From: Gambelia wislizenii
Taxonomy: Eukaryota; Chordata; Lepidosauria; Squamata; Crotaphytidae
Reading direction: 5' to 3'
NCBI GenBank assembly: GCA_030847615.1
Contig: JAUMIR010000005.1
Span: 112,807,116-112,871,115, forward strand
DNA length: 64,000 nt
In this document: in pieces, positions 41,282 through 52,920 of the stretch
Position numbering within the stretch: the first letter of the stretch is position 1
Layout: each line of letters begins with the position of its first letter
Program-made: the position numbers and the translations under genes
Notes under the pieces: generated by a model
Database searches by the model: none
What the model saw: only the letters and a program-made list of their open reading frames with translations
What the model was told of the DNA's origin: nothing

Positions 41282-42384
41282 ATGGTTTCAAATGGATCTG
41301 CAGTCTTTCAAAAATATTTCCTTCCAAACAAAACTAACTCTGTTTCTGACTGACACAGTGCAAAGGTGCTTCCTAACACACACACACACAACAATGTTCC
41401 TGTGGGTCTAAATGTGAAGGCATCTCTCTAAACATCCCTGTGGTTTCTATGTGGCTTCTAGCAAGGTCTACACCTCTTTAACCAGGCAAGTGGCCCAGAT
41501 ACTGAGCAGAGTTGCAAGGTAGGTGATGAACTCTAAGGAACTTACTATCGCTTTGCTGAATGGTAGGGGAAAGAGGTTTTAGGGTTCTGTCTGAGCCCTG
41601 CCAATTATAAACTAATTTTTCAGAAGTGAGGGGTGCCTCCTCAAAATCGTAGCAAAGCACTAAAACTCAACAGGGGTTTGTTGCCACCTTTGATGCACAA
41701 ATAACTCTTCTCCAAGGAGCTACCCTGAAGGAACTCCAAAGAAGTACGGAGGTCCTTCCACCCTGATGGCTTTCACTAACTAAGCCTCTCTAGGGCTGTG
41801 GGATGCTTATTCTAGTTCCATGAGTCCTCTGTTTTCATCAGTACTGGCTAGATGATCAATATATGCTGATCCATAGACTGCCCCCACCCCTCCACACATA
41901 CTTATGAGTGTAGACAAGTCCTGATTAACATCAGTGAGTAAGAAAAATACTGGCTGGATAATGACAACATTGCCTCGTGTCTAATGGTCTTGATGCTGAT
42001 ATTGGTCAATGTTATTAATTCTTTACTAATTTTGTTAAATGAGATGTGTGTGTGAGGGAGTGGGATTGTATGTAATTCTTTTTTCTTTTTTCTTTTTTGC
42101 TGCTGCTGTTACTGCTGACATTGATGCATCTTAATAGAAAACATTGAATGTGTGTTAAAACAGTGTATAACCAGCACTCTTACCATTAGTTCTAGTGGGA
42201 AAATTTAGCATGTGTTTAGCATTCACTGAAATCGATGTTACTTACAAGTGCTTTATTTGTTTCAGAGATTTTCCCCAAAGTAAATAAGTACATTTAAACA
42301 CACGAGAGTTCTCCCTGGGGAAAAGCAGATTTTTGGAGCCAGGCCAATTTTCTTCTTGGTTGCACTTTTTCTTGAAGAATCATA
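41282..42384. other. Mostly unassigned; the proximal part may be LTR-element interior
   Basis: The first about 400 bp continue upstream of the minus-strand ORF and may be its internal region, but I recognise no pol motif. A short (AC)n lies at 41379-41391. From 42380 CR1 terminal sequence begins. Confidence 0.35.
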
Positions 42385-42713
42385 GAACTTTTTCGGATGT
42401 GTGAAATATAATGCAAGCAGCCTCGTCGCGTTGTGAAGCTGCTGCACTGCAGAGTGTCGGTTTCGGATGACGCTCTCCCCTGCCAGTATTGTTGCGGTAC
42501 CACGGGGAGATTTGAGCATCATATTTCGTTGATTTTTAAGCACAAAAGTTGATCGTGATTAAAAACCAACGAAATATGATGCTCAAATCTCCCTGCAGTA
42601 ATGCAACAGTACCAGCGGGGGAGAGCGTCATCCGAAACGGATGCTCTGCAGCGCAGCAGCCTCAAAATGCGATGAGGCTGCTTGCATTATATCTCACGCA
42701 TCCGAAAAAGTCC
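42385..42713. mobile_element. Foldback MITE in the CR1 terminal repeat, ATA duplication
   Basis: Arms of about 160 bp: GAACTTTTTCGGATGTGTGA at the left mirrors TCACGCATCCGAAAAAGTCC at the right, and ATATGATGCTCAAATCTCCC mirrors GGGAGATTTGAGCATCATAT. ATA is duplicated at 42382-42384 and 42714-42716. CR1 terminal octamer text (AATCATAGAA / ATCATAGAATTG) lies on both sides. Confidence 0.85.
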
Positions 42714-42716
42714 ATA

Positions 42717-43725
42717 CTATCATAGAATTGTAGAGTTGGAAGAGACCACAAGGGGCATCCAGTTCAATCCCCTGCCATATAGGAAATCATGATCAAAGCA
42801 TCCCTGACAGATGGCCATCCAGCCTCTGTTTAAAGACCTCCAAGGAAGGAGACCCCACCACGCTCCAAGGGAGTGTTTTCCACTGCTGAACAGCTCTTAC
42901 TGTCAGAAAGTTCCTCCTAATGTTGAGGTGGAATCTCTGTTCCTGTAGCTTGCATCCATTGCTCCTAGCCTCTAGTCTCTGGAGCAGCAGAAAACAAGCT
43001 TGCTCCATCCTCAATGTGACACCCCTTCAAATATTAAACAGGGCTATCATATCGCCCCTTAACCGTCTTTTTTCCAGGCTAAAGATATCCAGCTCCCTAA
43101 GTCTTTCCTCATAAGGCATGGTTTCCAGACCTTTCAACATTTTAGTTGCCCTCCTCTGGACACGCTCCAATTTGTCAATATCCTTTTTGAATTGTGGTGC
43201 CCAGAACTGGACACAGTATTCCATGTGAGGCCTGACCAAGGCAGAATAGAGTGGCACTATTACTTCCCTTGATCTAGACACTATAATTCTATTGATGCAG
43301 CCCAAAATCGCATTGACCTTTTTAGCTGCCACATCACACTGTTGACTCATGTTCAACTTGTGGTCTACAAGGACTCCTAGATCCCTTTTGCACATAGTCT
43401 CGTTCAGCCAGGTCTCCCCCATCCTGTAACTATGCATTTCATTTTTCCACCCTAAGTGGAGTACTTTATATTTCTCCATACTGAATTTCATTTTGTTAGC
43501 TTTGGCCCAGCTCTCCAGTATATCCAGGTCATTTTGAATTTTGATCCTGTCCTCTATGGCATTAGCTACTCCTCCTAATTTGGTAATCTGCAAATTTTGA
43601 TAAGTATGCCCCTAATTCCATCATCCAAGTCACTGATAAAGATGTTGAATAGCACTGGGCCCAGGACAGAACCCTGTGGCACCCCATAGGTCACATCTTT
43701 CCAAGACTAAGAGGAGCCTCTTATG
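42717..43725 (-). mobile_element. CR1 LINE, 5'-truncated, minus strand
   Basis: The 3' end at 42717 has ATCATAGAATTGTAGAGTTGGAAGAGACC, the reversed CR1 UTR. Coding sequence continues to about 43600, with the upstream part (CCCAGGACAGAACCCTGTGG) to about 43725. About 1 kb, longer than the plus-strand copy at 18224-18915, of the same or a close subfamily. Confidence 0.85.
43027..43593 (-). pseudogene. CR1 reverse transcriptase C-terminal remnant
   Basis: The minus-strand frame of 188 codons has [71 protein letters not shown] and [14 protein letters not shown]. It stops just after this. A second piece in another frame (43014-42793) carries the rest to HLSGML. A frame change near 43020 therefore splits it. 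The catalytic palm is absent. Confidence 0.85.
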
Positions 43726-46279
43726 AAAGAGGGAAGTTGCCTCCCAGCAGCCCCTGGTTTCCTGGATGGTCTAAAGGCCAAATTATCCTTCCCTTCCATT
43801 CTGCAGCCAGAGAGCAATTTTTATAGTATATATTAGAAGTATGGAGAACATCTGATATGATACTCAGATAGTGAGGACTTCACATGCCAGAATCTGCAGC
43901 CAACATTATTGTAAAGGATTGTGGGAGTTGTAGCTCAAGACATCTAGAGGACCCAAGGATCCCCACTTCTAATATACTGGAAACAGACAGACATTTACCT
44001 CTCTTGGTATCTCAGACCCATAGCTAAGGATCATCATTTTGATCCTAAACTAACAAAATGAAGTTGCGTTAAACTGCGAGAAAGAACATTTAGTGCCTCT
44101 AAATCAAATTATGATTTTAAGTAATCTGCAAATTTTGGTCTCTGTTTTTGCATGAGAGCACCATAGCTGACCTTTCACAAATGCCAGCAATAATATTTAA
44201 TATTAATATGCTTCACAGCCATTTATCAACACTCTAATATTTAAGTTTTTTTAAAAAAAAATGGTGATATTTGTACTCAAAATGTCACTGCATGCTGCAT
44301 GAACAGTGATCATGCTGATTTTGTTCTCATCTCAAGTTGGGCATCAAGTTCCTAATAAAACCAGATGGCTTGAGAAAAGAAGATGGTAACAAAAACATAT
44401 TTCTCCTTGCAAATTTAATGATGGAAACATGGTGTTTTGGTTATTATTGCTATACCAGCTGAAAAAAGATCCAGCACTGATCCACAATGCAGAATATAAG
44501 AGAAAGTGTGGGTTCTTTTTTAGAGGAAGAGAAGCTGATTTCAAGGAATCATTATTATTTGTACTTCAAGAAAAGAATGAGAACATGTATAATAGTAGGG
44601 ATACCTCCAGAGACTTCTGATTTTGGTACTCAGTATTAAAGTAACATGTTTGATGCAGTCACACAGATTGTTAAAAAAAAATTACTCATCTTGTTAGACA
44701 CACATGTTGCTTCTTTGGCTGATAATTGTGCTCAGTACGATTGCAGTTCTTTGTATTTCCTTCTCCCAGCATCATTTCCCACACTGTCATTTAGATCTGA
44801 ACTGTGTTGGTGGATGTGATTTTGTACTGACATTCCATGATGACATTAAAGGAAATGTAGCATTCTGATATCACCAAGAGTGGACTATATCTTTAGTTGG
44901 CATGTAGCAAGGTCACTCAAAGTGATCACAATGACTCTTAAAGACTGTCTTGCCCCAAAACTGACAGCATATAGACTTGAGTGAAAAACAGCAAAGAATG
45001 TATTCATATATCCAGGAGCTAAAAGGTACTGTCAGAAGGACAGATTATTTACACTGTCACATTGGCATCCTCTTAGAGATATACGTAGGCATAAGTGTAC
45101 CTTATACCTCTGTTTTTGACATTATGGGCATTGGTATTCTTTTCCACCCTCTTCGACATTTAAAGCCCCTCCAGAAGACCAAAGCAAATATCTGTGGAGG
45201 ATGTCCTTTGTCTGTGTCTGGCCAGAAACTTCTCTGATCCCTTCTCCTCTCTAGCAGCCATGGGCAGAGGGCTATCACAGCACAACACTGCATCTTGTGG
45301 TTGGTGACAGGGGACCCATAGAAGAGTTCTGCCGGTGGAATTCTTATACTGAACTTGATCAGGTAGGAACTTCACCTCAGTTTTATGTATCTTTATTCAT
45401 AAGCCTATTCTACCTCATCTTCAAAGTAAAATGATTTTTTTAAAAAAACACATGAAGCTATACATATTGAAATATATACTTTTGAGGGCATTTCAGACAA
45501 AAAAAATATCAATTTTCTCTGAAAGTAGTCTAAACATACTTTTTGGTAGATTGCTTGAGCTGAGAATTGCCTTAGAAAATCTGGAGAGTTTTGTGTTTTT
45601 ATTTGTATGTGTGTGTTTTTTATGCATTTAAAATTGATATGTTTTGTTGTGTTTTTTTTAATGTGAATACAAATATTTAAAAAAAAAAACCTTGAGGAGT
45701 ATAAAATTCAAACAGCTTTATTTCAGTTCATACAAGTGTTATGGATCAGATCTGTTCCCTTCAGAAATATGGACTGAACAATATCTGCAGCTGTCCCTAA
45801 TGGTAGCTGTTTCCCAATCTACCACAAGGGTCCCAACTTAAGTGTGAAAAAAAAGAGAGAGAGATATCTATTTTAGAGCTTACAGTAGTATATTCTAGTA
45901 TTTCCAGCCTAGAAAATCTGCACAGAGGTGGTGAGAGGACAGGTGCAGAAGGTTAAAAGCAGCTTCATCACAGAGGCTAGATACTAACCTGACTCCAGAA
46001 GTCGGATGCTGCTGTTCTAATGTGCAGCAGCAGTACACCTTTTTATTTACTGGTATTGCTACCGATAGCTCCTTTGCACAAGGATCTGACTCTATTAAAA
46101 TAAGTCCCTAGAGCAGGCAGGCAGTCTGGTGACTTAGAGAAAAAATTATCTCAGCATGAAAGTCTGCAGAAGAGAAGGGAACTTTATATAAGGCAGTGAC
46201 ATCAGAGTGGTTCTCTGATACTTGATAACACTCATTGTTGCACTGTGGTCTAGCCTATTGGAATAATTATACACACACA
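43726..46279. other. No recognised gene; scattered MITE-like scrap
   Basis: 'ggattgtgggagttgtagctcaaga' at 43917 is the kind of text found in hAT-type MITEs, but no ends are visible. The rest is AT-rich with no supported feature. Confidence 0.4.
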
Positions 46280-46560
46280 CACACTATTTAAACCTCATTC
46301 TGTATCATAAGATCTCAGGATGGCATTTTAAATTATAAGAAATAATTTGAATAGTCTGAGTGATCAAGTGATTAAATTACTAAAACAGTTCAGAGCCTGG
46401 ATAGATTGGATCAACATTGTTAATTCATAAACACTTTAATAAAAACTTGTGTTTTAACCTGAGTCTGCCTTTCCCACATTGGTGCCAGTATGGCCTCCAA
46501 GGGAAAATACTGCATAACTAGTATCAAGATCAAGCATTACATTACTCAGGTTACTTTCAG
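46280..46560 (-). mobile_element. L2-like LINE 3' end fragment
   Basis: 'ctatttaaacctcattctgtatcataagatctcaggatggcatttta' followed by AT-rich L2 UTR text. An (AC)n run (46272-46286) lies at its end. Confidence 0.45.
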
Positions 46561-47257
46561 TTATTAATTTAGCTACATTCAACCAAAGTAAAGAAATTAA
46601 AAAGAATTCCCTAACGCAACTAAACAGGCCCTAGTCTTTACTAAATACTTGCAGTTTGTTGCCTTGAGATGTTGTTCAGGTTGCTGGGAGCTCAAGCCAG
46701 GGATGGAAAAGCTTTGCTCTACCAGCATAGCAGTCTTTCTTCCTTCACATCTCCCAAAATCTTTCTCCCAACTCTCTCACACTGGTTTCAAACAAAAGCA
46801 GTTAAATCCTCTTCAGATTTCCCGGGCTTAAAACTGTAATTGATCAGTCCAGTCACATGGTGTCATGGTAATGATGTCATCTCATTAGCTCTGTGAAGGT
46901 GGTGCTTTAGACCCTTCCCATTAACCCTTTTCTTACCTGATACTATGCTGGCAAGACAATCTGTTTACAGACAAAGGGGGTTATAGTTTTCTAGCAGAAT
47001 GATGGGAGTTGCACCTTAAGGCAACATGATGGAACTCCATCATGACACAGGCCCTGAGATTTCAGGGACAAAACCTGAGAAACTGGCTGGACTGGCCCTG
47101 GATCGACCATGATGGTGGCCACACACAGTGGACTGAATCGGATGCAAGCACATGTCATCTATACAGGACAGCCAGGCTTGGGCTATTCCCTGTTTCAGAG
47201 ATGCTGCCACCACCTCACTACCTAAGCAGCTCCCTGCAAGAGCCTGGTCAGTGGCAT

Positions 47258-47372
47258 CATAGAATCATAGAGCTGGAAGAGATGCAAGGGCCATCCAGTC
47301 CAACCCTCCGCCACAATCAAATCATTCCCGACATATAGCCATCCAGTCTCTGTTTAAAATCCTCCAAAATCA
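47258..47372 (-). mobile_element. CR1 3' end fragment
   Basis: ATAGAATCATAGAGCTGGAAGAG, GGCCATCCAGTCCAACCC and CAGTCTCTGTTTAAAATCCTCC are the reversed CR1 UTR and last codons. About 115 bp survives. Confidence 0.8.
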
Positions 47373-48667
47373 CTTCCGCTGAGGTCAGAACGGAGCACCC
47401 AGACACGTGATCAAAAAGGATGGGGGGTTACTTTTACCTGCTCTGTGTCAATTACATGGGCACCCTGTTCTGACCTCAGCAGAAGCAACACTGCCAGCCA
47501 GGCTCTCACAGGGAGCATCTTGGCTGGTGAGGCAGCAGCAGTGGCTGCTCTGATGGGAATCCACCCCTTCCTGCATTGTTCACTGCAGGTTAAGGAAAAT
47601 GGTGCCACGTTTGTGTGTGGACAACTGGATTGAGCCAGTTTGAACCCAATCCAGCTGTCCAGAGACAAAATGTCACCTTGGAGTTTCCCCTGACTTTTCT
47701 TAGTTCAGAGCAAATCAGGTTAAGGGGGAAAATGTAGTTCCTCTCCAGAAGTAGCTGTACATCGTCTGGACTGCCAGCAGCAGATTTGGGGTGATTCTGT
47801 ACTTTTTTGCTGGTGTAGACAAGTTCTTGCCTGCCCCCTGATGATGTCACAGAAGGCAAGCCCTGGCGATTTCATTAAGCATGCTATAGTGTTCATCAAT
47901 CACAGTTGATGAGCTGTCATTCAAATAAAAAACACCAAGTCTAACATATTAATAAAATATTTATCTGATTGGAACTTCAGTTTTTCAAGCTCTATATTGA
48001 ACAGAAACACACACACACACACAATTTTCCTAGCTCTGTTTTAACACCTTTTCAAGACTGCCTTTAAGAACACATGGAAGTTGTAGTCCAGTCAAAGAAA
48101 ATTTTCTCAGGTTTGCTTTGAACAAAAAAACTGTGTTTAGTATCTGGCGGGAAGGGGGATTATTTCAAGGCAGCACTCTGACCTTGAGATCCCTTCTGTT
48201 TGCCTGGAGAACTGGAGTAGTGCTTCTAGGCTCTGGGATTTGGAAACTGCAACTACTATGCAAATTTGAACTACTTTTTCTGCCTGAGGACAAGGATAAG
48301 TTGCCACCTCTCCCTATTCCAGCTACAAAACAGATGGCAAAACAACCTGGCATTGTACTTCACAACTGATGAGATGTTTCCCATTTCCTCTGAGAGCAGC
48401 AGACTAGTTTATGGGGTGCTAGATAAGCTTTCTGAAACACATAGCTCTGTCTTTTGCCACGTTGCCACCACCTCTTACCTCCCAGATAGCTGGCTCACTC
48501 TTTTCACTCTGGCTTGCATTATCTGCAATACCCTCCTCAGACCAGATGACCTGGCAGTATAGAAGTAAACAACCAGGATGGGCCTGTGACTTGACACAAC
48601 ACCAAACATCTGATTCGCCAGAATAAGGGAATTGCCTCCTCATGAGGTGACTATGCAGCACTGGGCT
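47373..48667. other. Unassigned; possible decayed Harbinger-like end near 47.8 kb
   Basis: TGGTGTAGACAAGTTC at 47812-47827 resembles an inverted GAACTTGTCTACACC terminus of the 520 bp family, but no partner end was found. (AC)n lies at 48008-48022. Confidence 0.35.
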
Positions 48668-48876
48668 GATGTTTTGCTCTTGTGTACCTTCATGCCATTT
48701 CTGACTTAACAGCAACCCTATCACAGGATCTTTTTGGTGAGATTTGTTCAGAGGGGGTTTGCCTTGTGTGACTTGCCCTAGGTCACCTAGTGGGTTTCGA
48801 TAGCTAAGTGGGTATTCGAACCCTGGACTCCAGAGTTGTAGTCCAATGCCCAGACCACTACACCACACTGGCTCTC
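48668..48876 (-). mobile_element. tRNA/CORE-type SINE, minus strand, good copy
   Basis: Read on the minus strand: AGCCAGTGTGGTGTAGTGGT (A box), GGACTACAACTCTGGAG and CCAGGGTTCGAATACCCAC (B box GGTTCGAATACC intact). Then GGTGACCTAGGGCAAGTCAC, CTCTGAACAAATCTCACC and the tail. The intact B box indicates a relatively young insertion. Confidence 0.85.
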
Positions 48877-50287
48877 CTCACATATCAAACTGAATATCAA
48901 GACTGAGTATCAAATTGTCCTTTATAGTAAAAGGCTGATCTTGATGTTATTTAGGAAACATTTCATATATAGCTGTTTTTCTATCACTGGGATAGATGAA
49001 ATGTACCTCTTTAATAAGAGCAACATGGTTTAAACCACGATTTACAAAAGTTACTTTTGCAGAGTTAAATTCTAGAACCCCCTAGCTAACATGGCCAGTG
49101 GCTGGGGGATCCTGGGAGGGTTTTTTTAAAAAAACATTTTTTAATGTTTTGGTTTAAACTATCTTGTGGTTTCTGATTTCTACCCAACACCACCCAAAAT
49201 TTTGGTTACATATTCTTCAGCTCATTTTGATAGAGAGAGGGAGAGAGAAACAGAGATGGAAACTCCAACCTTGAATGAGCCATATTTTTTTTACTGTTCA
49301 CTGACTGTACTTTACACATGAGCCAATAATGTTAAAAACTTACCTGGGGAAAAAAAAGAAAGAGAAATCTCAGTATGAAATCAAGAATGCTTTCTTTCCT
49401 TCCCTCTCCCTCCTTTGGCAATATGCTCTCAAAGAGAACTTGACAAATTAGTAAGGCATAACCTTTCTCTTTTGGGGCTCAGTTAGCTTCCTTTAATCAA
49501 ATGATGCTTTTCTAACCTGACAGTTTTAAACAAAAATTTCTAATACTTTTGGCACAAGCTAAAGCTAAAGTATATTTGGTCTTTTATTCCCTGCCATATA
49601 CCTAGGCTGCTTTTTAAAAAATGGCATTCTGTTGACTTTTCAATTTCTGTTTCCTTTTCCATTAGCTCCTTATGTGTGGCCACTTTTTGGACCCTATCTG
49701 CATTTTCAGAGCCCATCTTCACCCCCTCCACCTCCTGAATAGGAGGTTGACTCATCCCTGTCTCAGTTCCTCATTATTCATTGGCATTATTCCCAATAGA
49801 AAACTCTCATGGCTGAATGCTAACAGTGTGGAAGTGAAATGGGAAATCCCCAAACAAGGTAGTAATTTTATATGGAGGGGAGTATACACCTTCATGAATT
49901 CTAGTGCAAACTGCTCTCACACCTCCAAAAACAAAGCACATATAAAAAATCAGTAATCCACTGGATTTCCCATTGCAAAATGGCCCCACATAGTCCTTCT
50001 ATGCAGAGGTCCTCCATTGAATTGTTCCCTCCTCCCAATCCACTGACCTTCTGACTATCTGGAGAGGCTTTTTGGTGGATGTGAAGGCTGCAGTGGGAAG
50101 GGAGGAAAGCAAATGAGGAACTGTATAAGCTGCCTTCCCATCACCCAAGCAATAGGTGTTGTAATGTGCTGTCAACTTAGCTTTGAATATTTGAAAATAT
50201 TTGAAAAACGGCCCAAAGCCTTTTAGAGTGTTTAAAAACCCCGACAAGAAAAACCCTAGACTGACAAGAATCTTCACAGCTCAGGAT
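48877..50287. other. No gene; short repeat relic at 49046
   Basis: 'aaaagttacttttgcagagttaaattctagaaccccctagctaaca' matches a block at 62055 and is probably an old DNA-transposon end. Otherwise unassigned. Confidence 0.4.
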
Positions 50288-50290
50288 TTG

Positions 50291-50588
50291 GGAGATTATC
50301 AGATGTGGCAAACACATACCAGAAGCATGTGAGGATGACATTACAGTTGTGCAAACTGGTCTTGGTTTCAGACAACATCCTCATCCTCGTGTGCTGCAGC
50401 CATGAATGCATCCCTTTCAATTGAAAGGACATCCCCATCAATTGAAAGTGTTGCCTTAGTTGTGGCTGCAGCACAGGCTCAGCATGGGAGGATGACAATG
50501 TCATCTGAAACCAGGACCCATTTGCAGGACAGTAACGTCATACTCGCATGCTCCTGTTATGTTTTTTTGGACATGTCTGATCATCTCC
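50291..50588. mobile_element. Foldback Harbinger-like MITE, about 100 bp arms
   Basis: GGAGATTATCAGATGTGGC at the left mirrors the reverse of ATGTCTGATCATCTCC at the right. Inner blocks (AGCATGTGAGGATGACATTAC versus GTAACGTCATACTCGCATGCT) are also inverted. Flanking triplets are TTG and TTA. 298 bp. It shares termini with 13877-14444. Confidence 0.7.
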
Positions 50589-50591
50589 TTA

Positions 50592-50900
50592 GTCTGCACA
50601 AAACTTGCATGTGGTTGTTTTCCACAGAAAACATACTTTTCTGCTGTTCTTTGTTATGCAGAAACTTTATTTTCTCTGTAGGAAAGAACTGTTCCTGCAC
50701 AGAAAATGCTGTAATCAGGGCCTTATTCTGAGCAAAATTTGCACCTGGTTGATTTGCATAGAAAACAACTTTTTCTACATGCTTAAGAAACAGGTTTTTC
50801 TCCCTGCAGAAAAATTGTCTGCTCTTTTCCATGCAAAACAACCAGGTGCAATCTTTGCACAAAATAAATCCCAAATTATGAATAGGCTTTAAGAACTGTG
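50592..50900. repeat. Unclassified dispersed repeat rich in TGCA and AAAA/TTTT blocks
   Basis: GCACAAAACTTGCATGTGGTTG (50598), GCAAAATTTGCACCTGGTTG (50734) and the inverted CAACCAGGTGCAATCTTTGC (about 50838) are variants of one ~35 bp unit in direct and inverted orientation. They are separated by GCAGAAA/TTTCTGC palindromic bits. Similar text lies at 57010-57180 and loosely at 39640-39790. Family not recognised. Confidence 0.45.
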
Positions 50901-50999
50901 CACTTTTTGAAGACATTCTTGCTGCAGGACAAAGATTTCTAAAAAAAAAAATGGAAACAAAACTCATTGCTTCCTTTGAGAAGAAAATTAGTGTAGACT

Positions 51000-51310
51000 A
51001 AAATTCCTACCTTTGACTTACAGCAATCCTATGAATTAGAAATTTCAAGAGACTTTCTTGTTAACAGCCCTGTTCAGGTTTTCCAAACTCAGGGTGTGAC
51101 CTCCTTTTCTAGTGGGTCATATCTTCTCATTATATATTCAAAGTATGATCATTTCAATTTAGTCATTTTGGATTCCAGTGGGAGTTCACACCAGATTTAA
51201 TATGGGATCTATTTATTTGTCTTTTTGGCAGCTTCTCATATTCATCAAAGTATCCTGCAATTCCACATTTCAAATGAGCTGATTTTTCCCCTTGTGAGTT
51301 TTCATTACTC
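51000..51310 (-). mobile_element. BovB LINE fragment
   Basis: The sequence 'acagccctgttcaggttttccaaactcaggg', 'tctagtgggtcatatcttctcat' and 'ttgtctttttggcag' parallels the 3' coding region of the BovB at 25230-25520. Heavily decayed. Confidence 0.6.
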
Positions 51311-51698
51311 TGCAGCTCTAGGGTTTTCAGGTTTTCAAAATAGCAATATGGAGCAGTCCTCTTGGTTGCCAGACCAGTGTAAGACTGACCAAGATATATG
51401 AAATATTTCTATATAATATTTTGCAAGAGGACCTTCTCTTGCGAGATTTTAAGTGGGCCTTATTTTGGCCGGTCTCCAAAGCCTCAGTCACCTGGGTCTG
51501 GACAGCTGAGAGCATGAATAACAGTTGCTAGCCATGCAGAGAGACACCCACAGCATTTTATATGTAATTTGCAACCATTTTGCTGTGTAACAAATGCTTG
51601 GATGTCAATCTGTTGTGAGCACAGTTGGTTTCCACTCTTCCCATTCACACCAGATCAAAAAATAATGGGATTTGTGGCATCTTGTATTGCCATATTGT

Positions 51699-52310
51699 AA
51701 TAATGGGTTCTCCCATTATCTGGGCAGCACAGCCAACCAGGTGAACAAAGGGTTAAGGATGTACAATGTTAAATTACAGTTTATGGGGCTCAGTGTCAGG
51801 AGATATCTGACCAATGAGATTACCACCTGGAGGGAGCTTTGAGATGCTTCTGTGAAGAGATGATGAATACTGCCTCAGGGGCCAAACAAAGAGAGATCTG
51901 AGCCAGGGGGACTCTCATCCCAGTTAAGGGGATGCTTGGTAGAGGCTGAACCAAAAGGCCAGTCTCCCAATCCCCATGAACATCCAGCACATCTGGACTG
52001 CAACTCCTAATGAGTAGATTAGGGAACCATTTAGGTCAGTCAGGGCTTATGTTTATTTTATGGCTGGAATGACTAGACTTATCTCTGGCTTGTAACTCTT
52101 AAGTGTGCCTGAAGGAAGGTGCCTTAATGTAAAAGAAATATCCTTTACACTCTAGTTCTACTTAGAATAAAACTGCCTTTTTCAAAGTTCTACTTCTGCA
52201 CATTCTCTTTCATGTGCCTTGCTCTGTCTAATTCCCCATAGGTGTGGAGGGAGGAAAATCTCTGCAGCAACAGAGTGGAATGTATATGTTGAACTCTGTA
52301 ACTTCCCATT
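51699..52310 (+). mobile_element. Solo LTR-like sequence (copy B)
   Basis: It starts TGTAATAATGGG with a short hairpin (AATGGG...CCCATT), then GTGAACAAAGGGTTAA. There is a polyadenylation signal GAATAAAACT at 52164 and a tail to about 52310. Same landmark order as 11918-12600. Likely a TG start; the 3' CA and any target duplication are not certain. Confidence 0.5.
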
Positions 52311-52366
52311 GCGTTACACTAAAGGGAAATTAAAGTCAATGAGTGTTGACAACTAGGTACTTTATC

Positions 52367-52920
52367 AGACAAGCCTCTACAAACGTTCTTTTGCCAGCAT
52401 ATTATGAATCATTTTTCTGCTGGCAAAAGAACCCTTTTTATCAGATTTACCTTTACTTGTGTGAAAAGGCAGCCCCCGGAGCACAAATGGAGCTCTGTTT
52501 ACTTCTGCATTCATGATCTCATTGTTGCTCACAAGAAGACATGAGTGCAGGTAAATTAAAAAAAACATCCACCCCCCCCAAAAAAGTACACAAAAATGCA
52601 GAAACACGCTCACAAAGTCCCAAGTAAACCAGGAAGGTTCATTGAAACAGCATCTCCTACTTGGTTTTCATGATTTCACCCTGATGTGTTCTGCCCATCG
52701 ATGCTGTATTCATGTGAGCACAATAGTACAAGGTTTCAAATGCCAGCGATACCAGCAAAAAAGTGCCATGGGAGATATATTGATGGCTTGGCCCATCAAT
52801 AAAATATAATGGCTTTGGGATAATACAAAATCATGAAAGGATGATGCCATCTGATATGTGTACCCTTTCATGTTAATTAGGCATCATTATGATGCCATAT
52901 TTGCCCCATCTGATAAAGTC
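52367..52920. mobile_element. Harbinger-like element (TTTATCAGA termini)
   Basis: The left end ACTTTATCAGAC and the right end ATCTGATAAAGT are inverted. Interior blocks AAGTCCCAAGTAAACCAGGAAGG and CCCATCAATAAAATATAATGG match the 13877 and 14832 copies in order, so it is the same family. There is a C-run at 52571-52578. Flanking triplets are not equal, so the exact ends are uncertain. Confidence 0.65.
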
